From: Bordetella genomosp. 12
GTDB taxonomy: Bacteria; Pseudomonadota; Gammaproteobacteria; Burkholderiales; Burkholderiaceae_B
DNA length: 64,000 bases
Assembly: GCF_002261355.1 (NCBI RefSeq)
Contig: NZ_NEVU01000003.1
Span: forward strand, 1,612,001-1,676,000
Reading direction: 5' to 3'
Shown here: positions 7,732-18,486 of the stretch, piece by piece
Layout: every line of letters starts with the position of its first letter
Numbering within the stretch: the first letter of the stretch is position 1
Notes under the pieces: model-generated
What the model saw: only the letters and a program-made list of their open reading frames with translations
Told to the model about the DNA's origin: nothing
Database searches by the model: none
Program-made: the position numbers and the translations under genes

Positions 7732-10245
7732 ATGCCCAACCAGCACCGCGCCCGGCAGCAACCGGAGCAGCCCCAACCATCTCCCATCGCCCTTGCGCTG
7801 TTGGCGCTGGGCGTCGCCCTTGCCGCGCCCCCCGTCCACGCCCAGGAAGCCGCCCCGGCCGCCGAGGTCCAGCATCCGGACTTCAAGATCCCCGCGGGCC
7901 CGTTGGCGCCGGCCTTGCGTGAACTGGCGGGCACCGCCGGCATCATGCTGACCTTTACGGCCGAGCAAACCGACGGCAAGCAGACCGCCGGCGTGCAAGG
8001 CCGCCACGCGACCCGCAGCGCCCTGGCGCTGTTGCTGTCGGGCACCGGCCTGCAGGCGGTGCAGTTGGATACCGGCGCCTACGTGCTGCGCGCAGCCCCG
8101 CCGCTGGCGCAGAACACCGCGACGCTGCCCCTGGTGACCGTGACGGCTTCGGCCGCCGCTCCGGGCACGACCGAAGGCACGCAGTCGTACACCACCGACA
8201 GCACCAGCACCGCGACCCGCATGAATCTGTCCATGCGCGAGACGCCGCAGGCGACCACCGTGATGACGCGCCAGCGCATTCAGGATCAGGGGCTGGCGAC
8301 GGTCAATGACGTGGTGCAGGCCGCGCCCGGTCTGTTCTATCGCCGTTTCGGGCCGGAGCGCGCTTCTTTCTTTGCGCGCGGCATGTACATCGACAACATC
8401 ATGTACGACGGCCTGCCCGTGGCCCTGGACAGTTCCAACCTGTCTCAGGATCTGCTGGTCACCGACATGGCGATCTATGACCACGTGGAAATCGTGCGCG
8501 GCGCCACCGGTCTGGTGCAAGGCGCGGGCAACCCGTCGGCGGCCATCAATATGGTGCGCAAACGGCCCACCAAGGATGTCCAGGTCTCGGCCATGGCCAG
8601 CGGCGGCAGCTGGGATCGCTACCGCGGCGAACTCGACGCTTCGGGCCCGCTCTCCGAGGACGGCAGCCTGCGCGGCCGCGCGGTGATCGCCACCCAGGAC
8701 TACGGCAGCTACAAGCGCGGCGAAAGCAGCAGCGGCCAGACGTTCTACGGCATTCTGGAGAAGGATCTGGGCGAGGCCACCACGGTCACGCTCAGCGCGC
8801 TGCACCAGGAGAGCCGGGTGCACGGCAACGGCTTTACCGGCCTGCCCGTGGGCCGCGACGGCAGCAACCTGGATCTGCCCCGCTCGACCTCGTACGCGAA
8901 TGACTGGGAGCACTGGAACAAAACCACGGACTCTGCCTTCGCCGCGGTAGACCACCGTTTCGACAACGGCTGGCGCATGCATATGTCGGCCTATTACGCG
9001 CAGGCCGAGATCGATATGCTGGGGCATTACCTCAGCTACAACATGACGTCCGGCCGCTACTCGCAGCTGGCCGCGCGCAACCTGCAGAAAGAAAAGCAAA
9101 GCAGCGTGGACATGTATGCCAACGGTCCGTTCGACCTGTTTGGCCGCACCCATGAACTGGTGCTGGGTGGCAGCTACCGTCATATCGATTTCGATGGCAA
9201 CAGCCGCCAGGGTCTGGTGCTCAACAGCAATCTGGACCTCTACGACTTCGATCCCAACGCGGTCGCCAATCCCAACATCCCTTTGCGCGACTGGATGGAC
9301 AGCAGCGTCACGCAACGCAGCGCGTACGCCACCACGCGCCTGAACCTGGCCGACCGCTGGAAACTGATCCTGGGCGCACGCCTGGACTGGTTCGATTACC
9401 ACGACACCGTCAACACTTACCCCAATTTCAATGCCAATACCCCGTCGGTCACGGCGCATAACCGCTACAGCATCGACAATGAACTGACCAAGTACGCCGG
9501 CCTGATCTATGACGTGGACGACAATCACTCCGTCTACGTCAGCTACACCGATATCTTCAAGCCGCAGAACTACATGGATGCCAGCAATAAACTGCTGGAT
9601 CCGGTCATCGGGCAGAACTATGAGTTCGGGGTCAAGGGTGAGTACTTTGGCGGGGCCTTGAATACCTCGGCCGCGGTGTTCCGCATGGATCAGAAAAACC
9701 GCGCCTTCCGCGCCTCTGATCAAACCCAGTGCGCAGGCTACCCGACGGTCACCTGCTACTCGGCCGCCGGCAAAGTCCGCAGCCAGGGGGTGGAATTCGA
9801 GGTCCAAGGCGCTATCACGCCGAACTGGCAGGTCAGTGTCGGCTACACCGTGGCCATCGCCCGGTACCGCAAGGACGCCACCGAGTCCAACGTGGGCAAG
9901 CTGTTCGACACCGACACGCCGCGCCACCAGTTCAAGCTGTCGACCATGTACCGCATGACGGGTGCCTTGCAAGGCTGGCGCGTTGGCGGGTCGTTCTACC
10001 GGCAAGGGGCCATCTACAACACGGGGACCACCAGCGGCGTGCCCTTCCGTATCAGCCAAAGCTCCTACACCATTACCGATCTGGTGCTGGGCTGGCAGGC
10101 TACGCCCAAGCTGGATTTGCAGCTCAACATCAACAATCTGTTCGACAAGAAGTACTACAACGCGCTGTCGGGCAGCGTGAGTTTTCCGAGCAACGTCTAT
10201 GGCGAACCGCGCAACGCCATGCTGACCGCGCGCTATCAGTTCTGA
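7732..10245 (+). CDS. TonB-dependent siderophore receptor with STN signalling domain (FecA/FpvA type)
   Basis: An 837-residue outer-membrane transducer-receptor. A signal peptide ends around VHAQE (residue 38). Residues about 46-115 form the STN secretin/TonB short N-terminal domain (FKIPAGPLAPALRELA) that talks to the FecR-like protein. A TonB box-like TLPLVTVTA lies near 137-146, followed by the plug domain with the VEIVRGATGL motif, and a 22-strand barrel ending in the aromatic C-terminus RYQF that BamA recognises. The gene follows fecR-like by 103 bases, which should hold the sigma-dependent promoter, and a GAGG-type ribosome site precedes the ATG. The siderophore cannot be named from sequence; no biosynthesis genes are nearby, so an imported xenosiderophore is likely. 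Confidence 0.93.
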   Translation: MPNQHRARQQPEQPQPSPIALALLALGVALAAPPVHAQEAAPAAEVQHPDFKIPAGPLAPALRELAGTAGIMLTFTAEQTDGKQTAGVQGRHATRSALALLLSGTGLQAVQLDTGAYVLRAAPPLAQNTATLPLVTVTASAAAPGTTEGTQSYTTDSTSTATRMNLSMRETPQATTVMTRQRIQDQGLATVNDVVQAAPGLFYRRFGPERASFFARGMYIDNIMYDGLPVALDSSNLSQDLLVTDMAIYDHVEIVRGATGLVQGAGNPSAAINMVRKRPTKDVQVSAMASGGSWDRYRGELDASGPLSEDGSLRGRAVIATQDYGSYKRGESSSGQTFYGILEKDLGEATTVTLSALHQESRVHGNGFTGLPVGRDGSNLDLPRSTSYANDWEHWNKTTDSAFAAVDHRFDNGWRMHMSAYYAQAEIDMLGHYLSYNMTSGRYSQLAARNLQKEKQSSVDMYANGPFDLFGRTHELVLGGSYRHIDFDGNSRQGLVLNSNLDLYDFDPNAVANPNIPLRDWMDSSVTQRSAYATTRLNLADRWKLILGARLDWFDYHDTVNTYPNFNANTPSVTAHNRYSIDNELTKYAGLIYDVDDNHSVYVSYTDIFKPQNYMDASNKLLDPVIGQNYEFGVKGEYFGGALNTSAAVFRMDQKNRAFRASDQTQCAGYPTVTCYSAAGKVRSQGVEFEVQGAITPNWQVSVGYTVAIARYRKDATESNVGKLFDTDTPRHQFKLSTMYRMTGALQGWRVGGSFYRQGAIYNTGTTSGVPFRISQSSYTITDLVLGWQATPKLDLQLNINNLFDKKYYNALSGSVSFPSNVYGEPRNAMLTARYQF

Positions 10246-10253
10246 TGGCCGCA

Positions 10254-10286
10254 GGCGCGCCGACGGTCGGGCACCGTCGGCGCGCC
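10254..10286 (+). terminator. Perfect 14-bp hairpin after the siderophore receptor
   Basis: GGCGCGCCGACGGT at 10254-10267 and its exact reverse complement at 10273-10286 enclose a five-base loop, starting nine bases after the receptor stop codon. The stem is very strong, but no T-run follows, so it may be a transcript-protecting hairpin or weak terminator rather than a standard intrinsic terminator. Confidence 0.55.
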
Positions 10287-10313
10287 GGTGCCGGGCCGCC
10301 GCCGGCCTCAAGC

Positions 10314-10332
10314 AAAATAACAATCATTTCCA
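10314..10332 (+). promoter_or_regulatory. Possible weak Fur box upstream of the RND efflux operon
   Basis: AAAATAACAATCATTTCCA matches the core of the Fur consensus ATGATAATCATTATC at about 11 of 15 positions and lies 45 bases before the adaptor start, downstream of the receptor hairpin. The match is imperfect and AT-rich promoters can give such matches by chance, so this is a hypothesis only. Confidence 0.3.
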
Positions 10333-10376
10333 TATAGAATACGGCCTGTCCCCAACATCCTTGCTCGTACGCGCAG

Positions 10377-11513
10377 ATGGCTTTTTCGCTCACGGCTGGC
10401 CCACGGCGCTGGCTGGCAGCGCTCCTGATATTGGCGGCTCTGGCCTTCTGGGCGCAGCGGGATGAAGCTCTATCCGCCGCGGCGCCCGCGGCCCAGCAAG
10501 CTGTCCCCGTCGAGGTCGTCCTGGCGCGCGCCGCCCCGCTGCGCCTGCAGCTCCATGCCATCGGCACGGTCACGCCGTTGGCGCATATCGTGTTGCGGCC
10601 CCAGGTCAGCGGCCTGCTCATGCGTCTGCACTACCGCGAAGGCCAAGTGGTGCAGGCCGGCCAGTTGCTGGCCGAAATCGATTCCCGCCCTTACCAACAT
10701 GCGCTCAACGCCGCACTGGGCAAAGCGGATCAAACCCGTGCGCGGCTGGACAATGCGCGCGCCGATCTGGCCCGCTATACAGCGCTATCGCGCCAGGATG
10801 CCGTCGCCAGAAGCCAGCTCGATGCCGCGCGCAGCGCCGTCGAGCACGATGCCGGCCAACTGGCGGCCGACCAGGCCGGGGTGGATGAGGCGCGGCGCCA
10901 ACTGGCCTTGACCCGCATCACCGCGCCGGTCAGCGGCCGCATCGGCCTGCGCCGCATCGATGCGGGCAATCATGTTCGCGCCAACGACACGCAGGGCCTG
11001 GCCACCCTGGTGCAAACCGGCGCCACCTCCGTCCTGTTCGACATCTCCGAAGCCCGGCTGCCCCTGCTGCGCGAGGCCATGGCCAATGCGGACACCCTGG
11101 CCGTCGAAGCCTGGGATGCCGACGACCGCCGCCTCGTCGCCCGGGGCACGCTGCAGGCGCTGGATAACCGTACGGGCAACGGCAGCGTGCGGCTGCGCGC
11201 CTCGTTTGCCAACGAGCAGGAACAGCTTTTCCCGTATCAGTTCGTCAACATCCGCCTGACGCTGCAACAGCAGGATCACACCCTCACCATCCCGGCGGCG
11301 GCCGTGCAGTATGGCGCGCAAGGCCCCTACGCCTATGTCATCGACAACGAAGGCAAGGCGCGCCGCAAGCCGCTGGAGATCGGCCTGAACACCGGCGGGC
11401 GGGCAGCCATCCTCGCGGGTCTGGCCGATGGCGAGCGCGTCGTCATCGAAGGCGTCGATCGCTTAAACGAAGGCCGCGCGGCAAAGATACTGGCCATCCA
11501 GGAAGACCTATGA
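10377..11513 (+). CDS. mdtA: RND efflux periplasmic adaptor (MdtA-like, HlyD family)
   Basis: A 378-residue membrane-fusion protein that links the inner-membrane pumps encoded downstream to an outer-membrane channel. An N-terminal hydrophobic segment (residues about 10-24) anchors or exports it. The HlyD lipoyl half-motif [20 protein letters not shown] lies around 76-95 and its partner [18 protein letters not shown] around 180-197, with a coiled-coil hairpin between them (many Ala, Arg, Gln); the beta-barrel and membrane-proximal domains follow. Its stop overlaps the first pump gene by four bases. No TolC-like gene is present, so the outer channel is encoded elsewhere. Family assignment is firm, the specific Mdt name is by operon similarity. 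Confidence 0.88.
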   Translation: MAFSLTAGPRRWLAALLILAALAFWAQRDEALSAAAPAAQQAVPVEVVLARAAPLRLQLHAIGTVTPLAHIVLRPQVSGLLMRLHYREGQVVQAGQLLAEIDSRPYQHALNAALGKADQTRARLDNARADLARYTALSRQDAVARSQLDAARSAVEHDAGQLAADQAGVDEARRQLALTRITAPVSGRIGLRRIDAGNHVRANDTQGLATLVQTGATSVLFDISEARLPLLREAMANADTLAVEAWDADDRRLVARGTLQALDNRTGNGSVRLRASFANEQEQLFPYQFVNIRLTLQQQDHTLTIPAAAVQYGAQGPYAYVIDNEGKARRKPLEIGLNTGGRAAILAGLADGERVVIEGVDRLNEGRAAKILAIQEDL

Positions 11514-14500
11514 ATCTGTCGCGCCCTTTCATCCTCCGACCGGTGGCCACGAGCTTTCTGATGATCGCCCTGCTGCTGTCCGGCCTGCTCGCCTGGCGCA
11601 TCCTGCCGGTAGCGGCCTTGCCGCAGGTGGACTACCCCATCATCCAGGTGACGACGCACTACCCGGGCGCCGGGCCGAACGTCATGGCGCGCGTGGTGAC
11701 CGCCACGCTGGAGCGGCGCTTTGGCCAGATCCCCGGCCTGAAGCAGATGTCATCCTCCAGCGGCAGCGGCGTGTCGGTCATCACCCTGCAGTTTGCCCTG
11801 ACCCTGCCCCTGGGCGTGGCCGAACAGGAAGTCCAGGCCGCCATCAGCGCCAGCAGCGCGCTGCTGCCCCAGGACTTGCCCGCCCCGCCCGTCTACCGCA
11901 AGGTCAATCCGGCGGACGTCCCCATCCTGACGCTGGCGGTCACGTCCGACACGGTGAGCCTGCCGCAGGTCTACGATCTGGTGGATACGCGCATGACGCA
12001 GCGCCTGGCGCAGCTCTCGGGCGTGGGCATGGTCAGCCTGGCCGGCGGACAACGGCCCGCGGTGCGCGTGCAGCTCAACCCGCTGGCCCTGGCCGCGCGA
12101 GGCCTGCAATCGACCGATGTGCAAAATGCCATCGCCAAGGCCAATAGCAATCAGCCCAAGGGCAGCTTCGACGGCCCCTTGCGCAACGTGCTCATGGATG
12201 CCAACGACCAGCTGCAAAGCGCTGGCGAATACCGGGAGCTCATTGTGGCCTGGCGCAATGGCGCCCCCGTGCGCCTGGGCGACATCGCCAAAGTCGAGGA
12301 TGGCGCGGAAGACCGCTACCTCGCCGCCTGGGTGGATCGCCAGCCCGCGGTGCTGATCAATATCCAGCGCCAGCCGGGCGCCAACGTGATCGAGGTGGCC
12401 GAGCAGGTCAAGGCGCTGTTGCCGCAATTGGCTGCCTCCCTGCCCGCCGCGGTCAAGATCGACGTGCTCACCGACCGCACGCAAAGCATCCGCGCTTCGA
12501 TACGCGGCGTGCAGTGGGAGCTGGTGTTCGCCGTCGGCCTGGTGGTGCTGGTGACTTTCCTGTTCCTGCGCAACCTGCCCGCCACGCTCATCCCCAGCCT
12601 GGCCGTGCCGCTGTCGCTCATTGCGACCTTCGGCGTCATGTATCTGGCCGGGTTCTCGGCCAACAATCTCACGCTCATGGCGCTGACTATCGGTGCGGGT
12701 TTCGTCGTGGACGACGCCATTGTGATGCTGGAGAACATCGCGCGTTATCGCGAACAGGGCCTGAGCCGGCTGGACGCCGCACTCAAAGGCGCCAGCCAGA
12801 TCGGCTTTACCCTGGTGTCGCTCACGCTATCGCTCATCGCCGTGCTCATCCCCCTGCTGTTCATGGAAGATGTCGTAGGGCGCTTGTTCCGGGAATTCGC
12901 GGTCACCCTGGCGGTCGCCATCCTGATCTCGCTCGTCGTCTCGCTCACGCTCACGCCGATGATGTGCGCCTATATGCTGCCGGCGCACACCGAGCGCCCG
13001 GGCGGGTTGATGAGCCGCCTGCAGGCCGCCTATGCACGCCTGCTCGATGTCACGCTGCGCCACCAGCGCGCCACGCTGGCTGTCATGCTGGCCACGCTGG
13101 CGCTGACCGGCCTGCTCTACGCCGCCATTCCGAAAGGATTTTTCCCCACGCAGGATAGTGGTTTGCTGCAGGGCGTGACCGAATCGGCGCCAACCACTTC
13201 CTACGGCGCCATGGCCAGCCGCCAACAGGCCATGGCCCAAGCCTTGCTGGACGATCCGGATGTGGCCAGCCTGTCGTCCTTCATTGGCGTGGACAGCGCC
13301 AACACCGCCCTCAATACCGGCCGGCTGCTGATCAATCTCAAACCCTGGGGCGAGCGGTCGACCTCCATTGCCGAGATCATCCCGCGCCTGAATGAGCGAG
13401 CCAGGTCGGTGCAGGGGATCCAGCTGTACCTGCAGCCCGTGCAGGAACTCAATATCGAAGACCGCGTCGGCCGGGGCCAATACCAGTTCACGCTCAACTC
13501 CCCCGACGCCGGGCTGTTGGCGCAAGCGACGAGCCAATTGCTGCAGGCCTTGAGCGCGGTGCCCGCGCTGAGCAGCGTCTCCGCCGATCTGCAACGCGGC
13601 GGCCGGCAAGCCTATCTGGAGGTCTCGCGCGACACCGCCGCCCGCCTGGGCCTGAGCATGGAGGACGTCGCGCAGGCGCTTTACAACGCCTTCGGGCAAC
13701 GACAGATCGCCACGCTGTTCACGCAGTCGAATCAGTATCGCGTGGTCATGGAGGTCGACCGCGAGCTCGCCGCCACGCCCCAGGCGCTCGATCGCATCTA
13801 TCTTCAGACGGCGGCCGGCCAACCCATACCTCTGGCCACGCTGGCCACCGTCACAGAACGCGAAGCGCCCCTGACGTTATCGCGCCTGGGCCAGTTCCCG
13901 TCGGTCAATTTTTCCTTCAACCTCGCGCCGGGCGCGTCGCTGGGCGAAGCGGTGCAAGCCATCCAGGACACGGGTGCCGAGATCGGCATACCCGCCGGCG
14001 TGGAGTTGCGCATGCAGGGCGCCGCGGCGGCCTTCCAGGCCTCGCTCTCGAATACGCTGTGGCTGATGCTGGCGGCCATCGTCACCATGTATCTGGTGCT
14101 GGGCATGCTGTATGAAAGCGCCATCCATCCCATCACCATTCTTTCGACCCTGCCCTCGGCCACCGTGGGCGCCCTGCTCGCCCTCATGATCGGCGGCCGG
14201 CCGCTGGACCTGATCGCGGTCATCGGCATCATTCTGCTGATCGGCCTGGTCAAGAAGAACGGCATCATGATGGTGGACTTTGCCCTGGAGGCCGAACGCC
14301 AACGCGGCATGACCCCGCTGGCAGCCATACGCGAAGCCGCTCTGCTACGGCTGCGGCCCATCCTCATGACGACGCTGGCGGCGCTATTCGGCGCCTTGCC
14401 GCTCATGCTGGCCAGCGGCTCCGGCGCGGAGCTGCGCCAGCCCCTGGGGTGGGTGATGGTGGGGGGCCTGCTGGTGAGTCAGATGCTGACGCTCTTCACC

Positions 14501-14578
14501 ACGCCGGCCGTGTATCTGTTTTTCCATAAGCTGGGTCAGGCGCGGTCCATGAAAGCCCGGCCCGCGCCGCGGTCATGA
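11510..14578 (+). CDS. mdtB: RND efflux permease subunit (MdtB/MuxB-like)
   Basis: A 1022-residue RND (AcrB family) proton-driven pump. Twelve membrane helices in two groups are visible, separated by large periplasmic loops; helix 4 contains the proton-relay pair in [13 protein letters not shown] near residue 400, and the typical FRPVAT-like N-terminus ([11 protein letters not shown]) and [12 protein letters not shown] motif are present. The start codon overlaps the adaptor stop (ATGA) and the stop overlaps the next pump gene the same way, so the three subunits are translationally coupled. Two different RND pumps in one operon is the hallmark of MdtABC/MuxABC systems, which form heterotrimers and export drugs, bile salts and, in some bacteria, metabolites. 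Confidence 0.92.
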   Translation: MNLSRPFILRPVATSFLMIALLLSGLLAWRILPVAALPQVDYPIIQVTTHYPGAGPNVMARVVTATLERRFGQIPGLKQMSSSSGSGVSVITLQFALTLPLGVAEQEVQAAISASSALLPQDLPAPPVYRKVNPADVPILTLAVTSDTVSLPQVYDLVDTRMTQRLAQLSGVGMVSLAGGQRPAVRVQLNPLALAARGLQSTDVQNAIAKANSNQPKGSFDGPLRNVLMDANDQLQSAGEYRELIVAWRNGAPVRLGDIAKVEDGAEDRYLAAWVDRQPAVLINIQRQPGANVIEVAEQVKALLPQLAASLPAAVKIDVLTDRTQSIRASIRGVQWELVFAVGLVVLVTFLFLRNLPATLIPSLAVPLSLIATFGVMYLAGFSANNLTLMALTIGAGFVVDDAIVMLENIARYREQGLSRLDAALKGASQIGFTLVSLTLSLIAVLIPLLFMEDVVGRLFREFAVTLAVAILISLVVSLTLTPMMCAYMLPAHTERPGGLMSRLQAAYARLLDVTLRHQRATLAVMLATLALTGLLYAAIPKGFFPTQDSGLLQGVTESAPTTSYGAMASRQQAMAQALLDDPDVASLSSFIGVDSANTALNTGRLLINLKPWGERSTSIAEIIPRLNERARSVQGIQLYLQPVQELNIEDRVGRGQYQFTLNSPDAGLLAQATSQLLQALSAVPALSSVSADLQRGGRQAYLEVSRDTAARLGLSMEDVAQALYNAFGQRQIATLFTQSNQYRVVMEVDRELAATPQALDRIYLQTAAGQPIPLATLATVTEREAPLTLSRLGQFPSVNFSFNLAPGASLGEAVQAIQDTGAEIGIPAGVELRMQGAAAAFQASLSNTLWLMLAAIVTMYLVLGMLYESAIHPITILSTLPSATVGALLALMIGGRPLDLIAVIGIILLIGLVKKNGIMMVDFALEAERQRGMTPLAAIREAALLRLRPILMTTLAALFGALPLMLASGSGAELRQPLGWVMVGGLLVSQMLTLFTTPAVYLFFHKLGQARSMKARPAPRS

Positions 14579-17500
14579 TCCGCGCCCTCATCCAACGCCC
14601 GGTCGCCAGCATTTTTCTGGGGCTGGCGCTGATACTGATCGGGCTGGTGGCCTGGCGGCTGCTGCCCGTGGCACCGCTGCCTCAAGTGGATTTTCCGACG
14701 ATCGAAGTGCGCGCCGAACTGCCCGGCGCCAGCCCGGAAAGCATCGCCAGCACCGTGGCCGCGCCCCTCGAGCGCGCACTGGGCTCCATCCCGGGCGTGA
14801 CGGCCATCAGTTCCTCCAGCAACCAGGGCGCCACCCGCGTTCTGCTGCAATTCGAACTCGATCGCGACATCAATGCCGCCGCGCGCGATGTGCAGGCGGC
14901 CATCAATGCCTCACGCAGCGACCTGCCCTCGGGCATGCCAGGCAGCCCGACCTACCGCAAGGTCAATCCTTCGCAAGCGCCCATCATGGCGCTCGCCCTC
15001 AGTTCTCCCACCCGTTCGGCGGGCGCGCTATACGACATCGGCGCCTCCGTGCTGGCGCAACGCCTGGCGCAGGTGCCCGGCGTGGGGGAGGTGACACTCG
15101 GCGGCAGCTCATTGCCCGCGGTGCGCGTGCAGATCAACCCCAATCTGGCGGCGCAATACGGCTTGGCCCTGGACGACGTGCGCAGCGCCATCGACCAGGC
15201 AGCCGTACTGGGCCCGCAAGGCATGGTCGAAGCGCCCGGCCAGCGCTGGGAGATCGCCACGCAGGACCAGCCGCGACTGGCGCGCGACTATGAAACCCTG
15301 GTGCTGCGGCACCGCGATGGCGCCATCACCCGGCTCGGGCAGGTCGCCAAGGTGAGCGACTCGGTGGAAGACCGCTACAGCAGCGGCTTTCACAACGGCA
15401 ACCCGGCCGTCGTGCTGATGATCAGCCGCCAGCCGGGCGCCAACATCATCGACACGATCGCCACCATCGACGCGACCCTGCCGGCGCTGCGCGCGCTGAT
15501 GCCAGCCGATGTCGATCTCACCGTCGTGCTGGACCGTTCTCCAGGCATCAAGGCCACCTTGAAAGAAGCGCATATCACCCTGGGCCTGGCCACGCTGCTG
15601 GTCGTCCTCGTGGTGTGGTTCTTCCTGGGCGACTGGCGTGCGGCGGCCATTCCCAGCCTGGCCATCCCCATCAGTTTGATCGCCACCTTCGCGGTGATGT
15701 ATCTGGCCGGCTTCTCCCAGAACAACCTCTCGCTCATGGCGCTCATCGTGGCGGCGGGGCTCGTGGTCGACGACGCCATCGTCGTGCTGGAAAACATCCG
15801 CCGGCACATGGAGGCGGGGCTGTCCGCCCGGCGCGCCGCCTTGCGCGGCGCCCGCGAAGTGGGTTTTACCTTGGTCGCCATGACGCTGGCGCTGACCGTG
15901 GTCTTCGCTTCCATCCTTTTTATGGGTGGTCTGGTGGAACGCCTGTTCCGGGAGTTCTCCATCACCCTGATTGCGGCCACGCTCATTTCGCTTGGCGTGG
16001 CCATCCTTATCATCCCCAGCCTCTGCGCCGCCTGGCTCAAGCCCACGGCGCCGCGCGCCAGCGGCCGGCTGTTTGGCAACGTCCAGCGCGCCTACGGCGA
16101 CAGCCTCTGGCGCACGCTGCGCCATCCACGCCTGACGCTCACCTCGCTGGCCGCCATCATCGGCCTGAACGTTGTGCTCTATACCCAATCGCCCAAAGGC
16201 TTTCTGCCCACGCAGGACACCGGCCAATTGCTTGGCTTCGTGCGCGGCGATGACGGCTTCTCCTTCCAGGTCATGCAGCCCAAGATCGATGCCTATCGCA
16301 AACTGGTGCTGCAGCACCCCGCGGTGCAGGACGTCATCGGCTATAACGGCGGCAGCCTGGGCATCAGCAACTCGCTGTTTCTCATCCGCCTCAAACCGGA
16401 TCGCCAGGAAAGCGCCTCGCAAGTGGTCGATTGGCTGCGCGGCCATGCGCCGGAGGTCGCTGGCGGCATGTTCTACATCAACGTCGATCAGGATCTGCGC
16501 CTGCCCGGCGGTTTCGACACCTCGGGAGACCATGAACTGGCCATTCTGGCCAGCGACGTCGGCATGCTGCGGCAATGGTCGCGCAAGATCTCGCAGAAAC
16601 TGCAGGACGCGCCAGAACTGCAGAACGTGGATGCCGTCGGCGATGCGGCCACGCAACAGGTCTACATCGACATCGACCGGCTGGCCGCGCAGCGCCTGGG
16701 CGTGGACATGCAGACCGTCGCCAGCGTGCTGTCCAACTCGTTCAGCCAGCGGCAGATCGCTACCCTTTACGATCCCCTCAATCAGTATCGCGTCGTGCTC
16801 GAACTCGATCCCCGTTACACCGAGGATCCCGATGTGCTGGAACGCGTTCAGGTCCTGACGGCCAGCGGCGAACGCGTGCCGCTGACCGCTTTCGCAAAGT
16901 ATGAATACAGCATGGTCAACGACCGGGTCTTTCACGACGGGCAGTTCGTGGCCACGGGGTTGGGCTTTTCCCTGGCGCCAGGTGTGTCCCTGGAACAGGG
17001 CCTGGCGGCCATAGACCGCAACATGGCCGAGCTCATGCTGCCAGCGCAGATTCAAACCCGGCTCGGCGGCAGCGCGCGCAGTTTCCAGAAAGCGATGCAG
17101 GATCAGCCGCTCCTGATTCTGGCCGTGCTGGTCGCGATCTATCTCGTCCTGGGCATTCTGTATGAAAGCCTGCTGCATCCGCTGACCATCCTCTCGACCC
17201 TGCCGTCGGCCGGCATCGGAGCGCTGCTGGCGCTGCGTCTGGCCGGCATGGAGTTCTCGCTCATCGCATTGCTGGGGCTGTTCCTCTTGGTGGGGGTGGT
17301 CATGAAGAACGCCATCCTGATGATCGACTTCGCGCTCGTGCTGGAGCGGCGCGAAGGCATGAGCCCGCCGGCGGCCATCCACCGCGCCGCCATGCTGCGT
17401 CTGCGCCCCATCCTCATGACCAACCTGGCCGGCTTGCTGGGTGCGCTGCCGCTGATGCTGGGCCTGGGCGAAGGCTCGGAGTTGCGGCGGCCCCTGGGCG

Positions 17501-17625
17501 TGGCCATCGTGGGCGGCCTGTTCATCAGCCAGCTGCTCACGCTCTACACCACGCCGGTGGTCTACCTGGCCCTCGATGGCCTGCGGCAACGGTGGCGGCA
17601 GGCCCGCGCGCGGCGCGCGTCGTAA
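14575..17625 (+). CDS. mdtC: RND efflux permease subunit (MdtC/MuxC-like)
   Basis: A 1016-residue RND pump paralogous to the preceding gene: the same architecture with N-terminal [10 protein letters not shown], the helix-4 relay [14 protein letters not shown] near residue 400 and the [12 protein letters not shown] motif. It overlaps the upstream pump by ATGA and is the last gene of the operon; the following phosphoesterase starts 27 bases later and may be co-transcribed. In MdtABC-type systems the C subunit usually supplies the essential drug-binding protomer and B the proton path, but the sequence alone does not show that division here. Confidence 0.92.
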   Translation: MIRALIQRPVASIFLGLALILIGLVAWRLLPVAPLPQVDFPTIEVRAELPGASPESIASTVAAPLERALGSIPGVTAISSSSNQGATRVLLQFELDRDINAAARDVQAAINASRSDLPSGMPGSPTYRKVNPSQAPIMALALSSPTRSAGALYDIGASVLAQRLAQVPGVGEVTLGGSSLPAVRVQINPNLAAQYGLALDDVRSAIDQAAVLGPQGMVEAPGQRWEIATQDQPRLARDYETLVLRHRDGAITRLGQVAKVSDSVEDRYSSGFHNGNPAVVLMISRQPGANIIDTIATIDATLPALRALMPADVDLTVVLDRSPGIKATLKEAHITLGLATLLVVLVVWFFLGDWRAAAIPSLAIPISLIATFAVMYLAGFSQNNLSLMALIVAAGLVVDDAIVVLENIRRHMEAGLSARRAALRGAREVGFTLVAMTLALTVVFASILFMGGLVERLFREFSITLIAATLISLGVAILIIPSLCAAWLKPTAPRASGRLFGNVQRAYGDSLWRTLRHPRLTLTSLAAIIGLNVVLYTQSPKGFLPTQDTGQLLGFVRGDDGFSFQVMQPKIDAYRKLVLQHPAVQDVIGYNGGSLGISNSLFLIRLKPDRQESASQVVDWLRGHAPEVAGGMFYINVDQDLRLPGGFDTSGDHELAILASDVGMLRQWSRKISQKLQDAPELQNVDAVGDAATQQVYIDIDRLAAQRLGVDMQTVASVLSNSFSQRQIATLYDPLNQYRVVLELDPRYTEDPDVLERVQVLTASGERVPLTAFAKYEYSMVNDRVFHDGQFVATGLGFSLAPGVSLEQGLAAIDRNMAELMLPAQIQTRLGGSARSFQKAMQDQPLLILAVLVAIYLVLGILYESLLHPLTILSTLPSAGIGALLALRLAGMEFSLIALLGLFLLVGVVMKNAILMIDFALVLERREGMSPPAAIHRAAMLRLRPILMTNLAGLLGALPLMLGLGEGSELRRPLGVAIVGGLFISQLLTLYTTPVVYLALDGLRQRWRQARARRAS

Positions 17626-17652
17626 GGCGGCCATGCGCTCTACACTAAGCGC

Positions 17653-18486
17653 ATGCGCATCCAACTGCTCTCCGATCTGCACCTCGAAACCAACCCGGAT
17701 TTCGTGTTCTCGCCCGCCCCCGACGCCGACGTGCTGGTGCTGGCCGGCGACATCGGCTCGTATCAGGCCGGCTCCCGCCTGCCGGACGACGATTTCGGCC
17801 TGGGGCGCTTCGCGCATGCGCCGGGGCGCGCCCGCCACATTGTGTTCGTGCCAGGCAACCATGAGTTCGACGGCCTGGGCTATCACGCGGCCACCGCAAG
17901 GCTCAAGGCGCTGTGTGCGCAGCTGGGCATTCACTGGCTCGAGCGCGATACGCTGCATCTGGATGGCGTGCGTTTTGTCGGCACCACCCTCTGGACCGAC
18001 TTCGAAGCCTTGGCCAGCAGCCAGTCAACCGAGACCGCGCGCCGCCAGCAGCTCGACAAAGCCTACCGGGCCGCCAACTTCTATCTGCGCAAGAACACCA
18101 CGTTCAAAGACGACGGCCAGCCCATGCTGGCCGAAGACCTGCGCGAACTGGGACTGCAATGCCAGCATTGGCTGCGCGACGCCCTGGCGTGCCCGTTCGC
18201 CGGGCCGACCGTGGTTATCACGCATTTCGCGCCCAGCCTGCGCAGTGCCGATCCCCGCTATGGCCTCACCCCGGGTACGGCCGGGTTTTGCAATGCCCTG
18301 GACGACCTTTTCGTGCACGCCGATCTCTGGATACACGGCCATCTGCATTGCCCCAATGACTACGTCGTCCAAGACGCCGCCACCGGCCGCCGGTGCCACG
18401 TCATCGCCAACACACTGGGCTATCAGAAAAAAGGCGAGCAGGAGGGCTTTCGCCCGCACTGCGTCGTGGACGTGGCGGCGCGCTAA
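17653..18486 (+). CDS. Calcineurin-like metallophosphoesterase
   Basis: A 277-residue protein with all five signature motifs of the dinuclear metallophosphoesterase fold, in order: SDLHLE (residues 6-11), AGDIGS (35-40), GNHE (72-75), THFAPS (near 195) and HGHLH (near 233). No signal peptide, so cytoplasmic. The substrate (phosphodiester, nucleotide or protein phosphate) cannot be told. The start at 17653 follows the RND operon closely. Its 3' end overlaps the convergent SulP gene: the two stop codons share bases 18483-18486. Confidence 0.88.
   Translation: MRIQLLSDLHLETNPDFVFSPAPDADVLVLAGDIGSYQAGSRLPDDDFGLGRFAHAPGRARHIVFVPGNHEFDGLGYHAATARLKALCAQLGIHWLERDTLHLDGVRFVGTTLWTDFEALASSQSTETARRQQLDKAYRAANFYLRKNTTFKDDGQPMLAEDLRELGLQCQHWLRDALACPFAGPTVVITHFAPSLRSADPRYGLTPGTAGFCNALDDLFVHADLWIHGHLHCPNDYVVQDAATGRRCHVIANTLGYQKKGEQEGFRPHCVVDVAAR

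Noticed and set aside
7342-10323. Open frame of 993 codons on the minus strand opposite the siderophore receptor
   Set aside because: It mirrors the GC-rich codon pattern of the receptor gene, has a composition rich in Arg, His and Val, no recognisable domain and no ribosome site.
15109-17958. Open frame of 949 codons opposite the second RND pump gene
   Set aside because: Product of codon bias of the pump gene; full of His, Gln and Arg with no domain.
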